From Streptomyces bicolor (lineage in GTDB: Bacteria; Actinomycetota; Actinomycetes; Streptomycetales; Streptomycetaceae): 64,000 nucleotides of DNA. Positions 60,777-64,000 of the stretch are shown here, piece after piece. Position 1 is the first letter of the stretch. Every line of letters starts with the position of its first letter. Location of the stretch: NCBI RefSeq assembly GCF_000719285.1, contig NZ_JOFS01000028.1, positions 62,001-126,000 of the forward strand, read 5' to 3'. A program made the translations under genes and the position numbers. The notes under the pieces are model-generated. The model worked only from the letters and a program-made list of their open reading frames with translations. It was not told the origin of the DNA and did not search any database.

Positions 60777-61481
60777 ATGACCTTCTCCCTGACCGTGTCC
60801 GACGAGGTGCGCGCCCTCGCGCCCGGCTTCACACACGTCGCGATCGAGGCGCACGGCCTGGTCAACGGACCGAGCAATGAGGCCAGTTCGGCCCTCCTCG
60901 ACGACGCGGCCCGCCGTCTGGCCGTACGACTGGACGGGCGCGCCCCGCACGAGGACCCGCACATGGCCGCCTGGCGTGAGATCTACACGGCGTTCGGATC
61001 GAAACCGTCGCGGACCCGCAACTCGGCGGAGGCGCTGGCGAAGAGGGCGCTGTCGGCGGCCGGGCTGCCCCGGATCAACCTGCTCGTCGACGTCTACAAC
61101 GCCATCAGCGTCGCCCGTCTGATCCCGGTGGGCGGCGAGGACATCGACCGCATCCGCGGCGGGATGCGGCTCGTGCGGGCGACCGGTGACGAGGAGTTCG
61201 TGACGGCCGCGGGCGGCGAGGAGGTCGTCGAGCACCCCGACGCCGGCGAGGTGGTGTGGCGCGACGAGCAGGGTGTGACATGCCGCCGCTGGAACTGGCG
61301 CCAGGGCCCGCGCACCCGGCTCACCGAGGAGACCGTCTCCGGCATCTTCCTGCTGGAGAGCCTCGCGCCGATGCCGGTGGCCGAGGTCGAGGCGGCGGGC
61401 GCCGAACTCGCCGAATTGCTGGAGAAGTTCAGCCCCGGAGCGCGCATCGAGGTGCACGCGGCCGACCCGGTGCGGGACTGA
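60777..61481 (+). CDS. B3/4 domain protein (PheRS beta-subunit-like editing domain)
   Basis: The product is 234 aa. It corresponds to the B3/B4 domain of phenylalanyl-tRNA synthetase beta chain, which edits mischarged Tyr-tRNA(Phe); stand-alone versions may edit other aminoacyl-tRNAs or bind amino acids. Visible marks: AWREIYTAFGSKPSRTRNSAEALAKRAL (about 63-90), LPRINLLVDVYNAISVARLIPVGGEDID (about 96-123) and LRIRG-type RIRGGMRLVRATGDEEF. Cotranscribed with the transglutaminase. Confidence 0.85.
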   Translation: MTFSLTVSDEVRALAPGFTHVAIEAHGLVNGPSNEASSALLDDAARRLAVRLDGRAPHEDPHMAAWREIYTAFGSKPSRTRNSAEALAKRALSAAGLPRINLLVDVYNAISVARLIPVGGEDIDRIRGGMRLVRATGDEEFVTAAGGEEVVEHPDAGEVVWRDEQGVTCRRWNWRQGPRTRLTEETVSGIFLLESLAPMPVAEVEAAGAELAELLEKFSPGARIEVHAADPVRD

Positions 61482-61507
61482 TCCGGCGCGGTCGTTAGTC
61501 TCCGGGC

Positions 61508-62713
61508 ATGCATGACGGGGGACTCGACGACAAGGCAACGACCACCGGCGACGAGCGGCTGCCACCACCTCTCGCCCGGCTGCGCGGTCACTGGCTCGGG
61601 AGGCACTGGCTGCTCACCTCGGCCGTGGCGCTCGCGCTGCTGGCGACGGCCACCGCCGTGCCGATCGTCCTGGCGAGCTCCGAGGACGCCCCCTGCCAGG
61701 AGATCCCCGCGTCGACCCGCGCCCTCGCGAAGGACCCGGCGGCCGCGACCCGCGCCCTCGACCCCGGCGACGACCTGGCCCGCTTCGACGCCGTGCGCGG
61801 GCTGCTGATTCACGAGAACCCGTGCGGCGACGACGGCAAGGTGCTCGGCGATCTCGTCGACGCGGCCACCCGGGCCGCGGGCACCGGAAGGCCCCACACC
61901 CTCGCCCAGGCCCGCGCCGCCTACGCGGTCGTCGCCGTCTTCGAGAACGAGGACGTGCCCGCCGGGATGGCGCCCGGCGTGGCCCGTGTCCTCGCCGAGT
62001 ACGTGGTGGACGCCAACCGTTATCTGACCTCCGACAGCGAGGCGTACGGCCCCGCCGTGGACGCCGCGTCGGCCGCACCCGACGAGCACGGCTGGACCTC
62101 CTACGGCCGCTTCCTCGCACCCGGCGAGGCGCACGCGGACTTCGAGCACGTCAAGCCCTACTCGTCCGTGCGGGCGGACCCGGAGGACCTGTTCGGCGAA
62201 CTGGCCAAGGACCCCGAGGCGTTCGCCGTCCTCTACGACGCCCAGCGCGCCTACCTCGCGCACTACCTGGAACGGCTCACCCGCAACGGCGCCGACCCGG
62301 CCTTCCGCCCCGAGCGGGAGAAGGACGGGACCCTGACCTCGGCCACCACCTGGCCCGACCACGACCTGGAAGACATCGCCGACCGCGTCGGCATGCTCAT
62401 GAACCGCCGGGCGCTCTATACCCGGGACGGCACGATCCCCGACCTCACGGCCTTCGACAGGGCCGTACGGCAGCACACCCGCGGCGCCTACCGGGCGGCC
62501 ACGGGGCAGGTGAGCAGCCGGCCGCCGATGGGGGACATCGCCGATCGGCCGGTCTCCGGGCCGGTGCGGGGGGATCTGATGGACGGACGGCGCCAGCTGT
62601 TCACCGCCCTGGACGCGTGGACGAAGGCCCGGAACGTGCCGCCGGAGCGTGCCGCGGAGCTGCGGCAGATCATCGACGACTGGTATGTCCGGGCGCTCTG
62701 GCTGACGTTGTAG
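61508..62713 (+). CDS. Uncharacterised membrane-anchored protein
   Basis: The product is 401 aa. One membrane helix near residues 36-56 (WLLTSAVALALLATATAVPI) places the rest (~340 residues) outside the cell. The exterior part is helical and acidic, with CQEIPASTRALAKDP, a region ARAAYAVVAVFENEDVPAGM and the C-terminal QIIDDWYVRALWLTL. Two Cys only. No domain recognised. Starts 26 bases after the B3/B4 stop on the same strand, so it may share the operon. Convergent with the next gene, 18 bases between stops. Confidence 0.6.
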   Translation: MHDGGLDDKATTTGDERLPPPLARLRGHWLGRHWLLTSAVALALLATATAVPIVLASSEDAPCQEIPASTRALAKDPAAATRALDPGDDLARFDAVRGLLIHENPCGDDGKVLGDLVDAATRAAGTGRPHTLAQARAAYAVVAVFENEDVPAGMAPGVARVLAEYVVDANRYLTSDSEAYGPAVDAASAAPDEHGWTSYGRFLAPGEAHADFEHVKPYSSVRADPEDLFGELAKDPEAFAVLYDAQRAYLAHYLERLTRNGADPAFRPEREKDGTLTSATTWPDHDLEDIADRVGMLMNRRALYTRDGTIPDLTAFDRAVRQHTRGAYRAATGQVSSRPPMGDIADRPVSGPVRGDLMDGRRQLFTALDAWTKARNVPPERAAELRQIIDDWYVRALWLTL

Positions 62714-62731
62714 TCGGCGGCCTCGGCTCAC

Positions 62732-63763
62732 TCAGCGGCTGAGCCGCAGGTCCGTGCAGCCCCGCTGCCCGACCTGCGCCCGAGCGAAGTCCGCGAGCAG
62801 CTTCCGCTTCTCGGGCTCGCCGACGCCGGGGATGTCCTCGTCGGCGCTCAGCGCGAAGTTGGCCGCCTCGCCGTCACAACGGGCCGTCGCCGTACGTGTA
62901 CGGGCGTCCGGCCAACTGTCCTCCAGCTCGGCGACCACACGGTTGCTCCAGTCGCCGTACCAGGCGGCGAACGACAGCTGCCTCTCCATCTCGCCGGAGT
63001 CGGCGTCCCGTGTGTACAGGTCGCAGCGCCCTGCCGGGGCGGCGTCGTTCATCAGCACCGCCACCCGCCACGGCGATGCCTCCAGCGCCCCGGCGTCCGC
63101 CGCCCATCCGCATCCGGTGCCACCGGCCGCGTCGAGCGACACCGTCCTCGGGTCCTCCTCCGGGTCCACCGGCGCGGCGTCCCCGCCCGGCGCCTTCAGC
63201 GGCTCCGCGCCACAACCGAGCCGGTCGGAGGCGGAATTGGTGAGCGCCACCGCCGTCTCGTAGGCGGCCGGCGTGCCCCACAAGGCGTCCCAGCTCAGCC
63301 GGGTGCGCACCAGCAGCTTGCGCTGCCGACCCTCGTCGTCGTTCCCCAGCTCCGGGCAGGACACCAGGAACTGCAGACCGCCGCGCCGGTCGATGAAGCC
63401 CGGCATTCCGTCGGGCATGGGCGCGATGGGGGCGAACCCCGTCTCGGGGAAGGCCGTCCAGTACTCCCGGTCCTGGTCGTCCCGCCGGGTGTACGCCTCC
63501 AGCGACAGCAACCGCTCGTCGTCCAGCTCGTCGCCCTCGAAGCCGAGCGAGCAGCTGGAGTCGCCGAGTCCCTCGTGGGACGCGGACGCGGCATCCTTGA
63601 ACTGGTCGCCGTTGCGACCGAGTTCCCGCACCGCGTCGACGGGCAGGGCACCGTCGCAGGCCGTGCGCAGCAGCCACCAGTCCTGCACGTACGGCGTGGC
63701 GATCCAGCCGCCCAGCCCCAGCACGACCGCAGCCGTCACCGACACCTTGATCCAGCGCCGCAT
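62732..63763 (-). CDS. Uncharacterised membrane-anchored protein with extracytoplasmic Cys-rich domain
   Basis: The product is 343 aa. The N-terminal basic MRRWIK is followed by one membrane helix (about 7-24), then WWLLRTACDGALPVDAVREL, a motif seen in many Streptomyces secreted or anchored proteins. The extracytoplasmic region has repeated Cys (SSCSLGF, VSCPEL, LGCGAEP, GCGWAAD, RCDLY, ARCDG, GCTDL), probably disulfides. Its layout suggests two similar halves, each starting near a CDG/CGW. Function unknown. Not in a clear operon. Confidence 0.6.
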   Translation of the reverse strand: MRRWIKVSVTAAVVLGLGGWIATPYVQDWWLLRTACDGALPVDAVRELGRNGDQFKDAASASHEGLGDSSCSLGFEGDELDDERLLSLEAYTRRDDQDREYWTAFPETGFAPIAPMPDGMPGFIDRRGGLQFLVSCPELGNDDEGRQRKLLVRTRLSWDALWGTPAAYETAVALTNSASDRLGCGAEPLKAPGGDAAPVDPEEDPRTVSLDAAGGTGCGWAADAGALEASPWRVAVLMNDAAPAGRCDLYTRDADSGEMERQLSFAAWYGDWSNRVVAELEDSWPDARTRTATARCDGEAANFALSADEDIPGVGEPEKRKLLADFARAQVGQRGCTDLRLSR

Positions 63764-63888
63764 TCCTCGCCCCCGTAGCGCGTCCGCCCGTCATCACCGG
63801 GCCGACAGCCGCCATCAGGGCTTCGGACACCCGGCCGGTTACGGCCCGGACCCTATCGGCTGGCCGCGGGGGAACGGAGCGGGGGGTG

Positions 63889-64000
63889 TCAGCGGGCCTC
63901 GGTCTCGCGCACCTGCTCCGGCGTCGGCGCCGTGCCTCCGAGATGGGCCGGCATCCACCAGGTGTCGTTGGCGTCCTTCGGCCGTACGGGATACGCCCGC
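63889..64000 (-). CDS. C-terminal end of a probable lysophospholipid acyltransferase, truncated by the window
   Basis: Only the last 36 codons are visible, ending KDANDTWWMPAHLGGTAPT and then PEQVRETEAR. A WWMPxxLGGTAPTPE ending is familiar from actinobacterial 1-acyl-glycerol-3-phosphate (PlsC-type) acyltransferases. The catalytic HX4D part lies outside the window, so the call rests on the tail alone. The 125 bases between this stop and the next gene's start (63764-63888) hold nothing recognisable. Confidence 0.45.
   Translation of the reverse strand, partial: RAYPVRPKDANDTWWMPAHLGGTAPTPEQVRETEAR

Noticed and set aside
1-64000. rRNA, tRNA, CRISPR array, prophage integrase, bldA-type TTA codons
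   Set aside because: No tRNA-like cloverleaf, spaced repeats or integrase frame was seen, and the few TTA/TAA strings I noticed fall out of frame or between genes. The TTA check was by eye only.

Overview
The window is a chromosomal stretch of a Streptomyces (or a very close relative). The base composition is extremely G+C-rich with G/C at third codon positions, GTG starts and ATGA/GTGA stop-start overlaps are frequent, several genes look leaderless, and the gene families (DUF5997, DUF6214, DUF6421, DUF5134, Rv1733c-like, CBM2 esterase, DyP peroxidase, PaaX and Lrp regulators) are typical of that genus. I saw no rRNA, tRNA or CRISPR array, and no intact transposase or integrase.

Positions 1-10,240 carry the 3' end of a contractile injection system (eCIS, phage-tail-like) cluster. 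A partial baseplate protein is followed by a 1277-aa baseplate protein ending in a LysM domain, a tail protein with a probable beta-helix, a DUF6519 protein and an amidase that should cleave peptidoglycan. Three of the four junctions are 1-4 base stop/start overlaps, and a 12-bp hairpin closes the operon. Positions 10,350-14,112 hold the phenylacetyl-CoA epoxidase operon paaABCDE behind a TetR-type palindrome.

Positions 14,300-29,950 are mixed metabolic and regulatory genes: DyP peroxidase, the DUF5997/LysR-effector-domain divergent pair, SRPBCC, HAD phosphatase, Lrp regulator and FUSC transporter, lactonase, a CbiX-like protein, the overlapping ung and BadF-type kinase genes, a BNR-repeat protein, an Rv1733c-like membrane protein, and an acyl-CoA dehydrogenase divergent from a PaaX-type regulator. 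Three decayed genes lie here: a GH127 C-terminus (17.2-17.5 kb), a frameshifted MarR gene and a nitroreductase C-terminus (20.4-21.0 kb).

Positions 30,060-33,490 form a plant-cell-wall degradation island: PL3 and PL1 pectate lyases, divergent from a CBM2-bearing esterase with a near-perfect CebR-like box upstream. Next come a very large P-type ATPase and an old-yellow-enzyme reductase divergent from an ArsR regulator, with two tandem palindromes between them. An NCS2 nucleobase permease, an adrenodoxin-reductase-like FprA, DUF6214, and a divergent DUF305 lipoprotein / LVIVD secreted-protein pair follow.

Positions 45,490-64,000 contain a TetR regulator with a 19-bp operator, HAD and PAP2 phosphatases, an M56 peptidase with DUF5134, and a second FUSC transporter translationally coupled to a MarR gene. 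The 3' part of that transporter gene runs through a MITE-like element and a dispersed GC repeat. Then come two VOC and two GNAT proteins, a glycerophosphodiesterase, a DUF6421-SDR-threonine aldolase operon, a haloacid-dehalogenase-like protein, a transglutaminase/B3-B4 pair from a leaderless promoter, two uncharacterised membrane-anchored proteins, and the C-terminus of a probable acyltransferase at the right edge.
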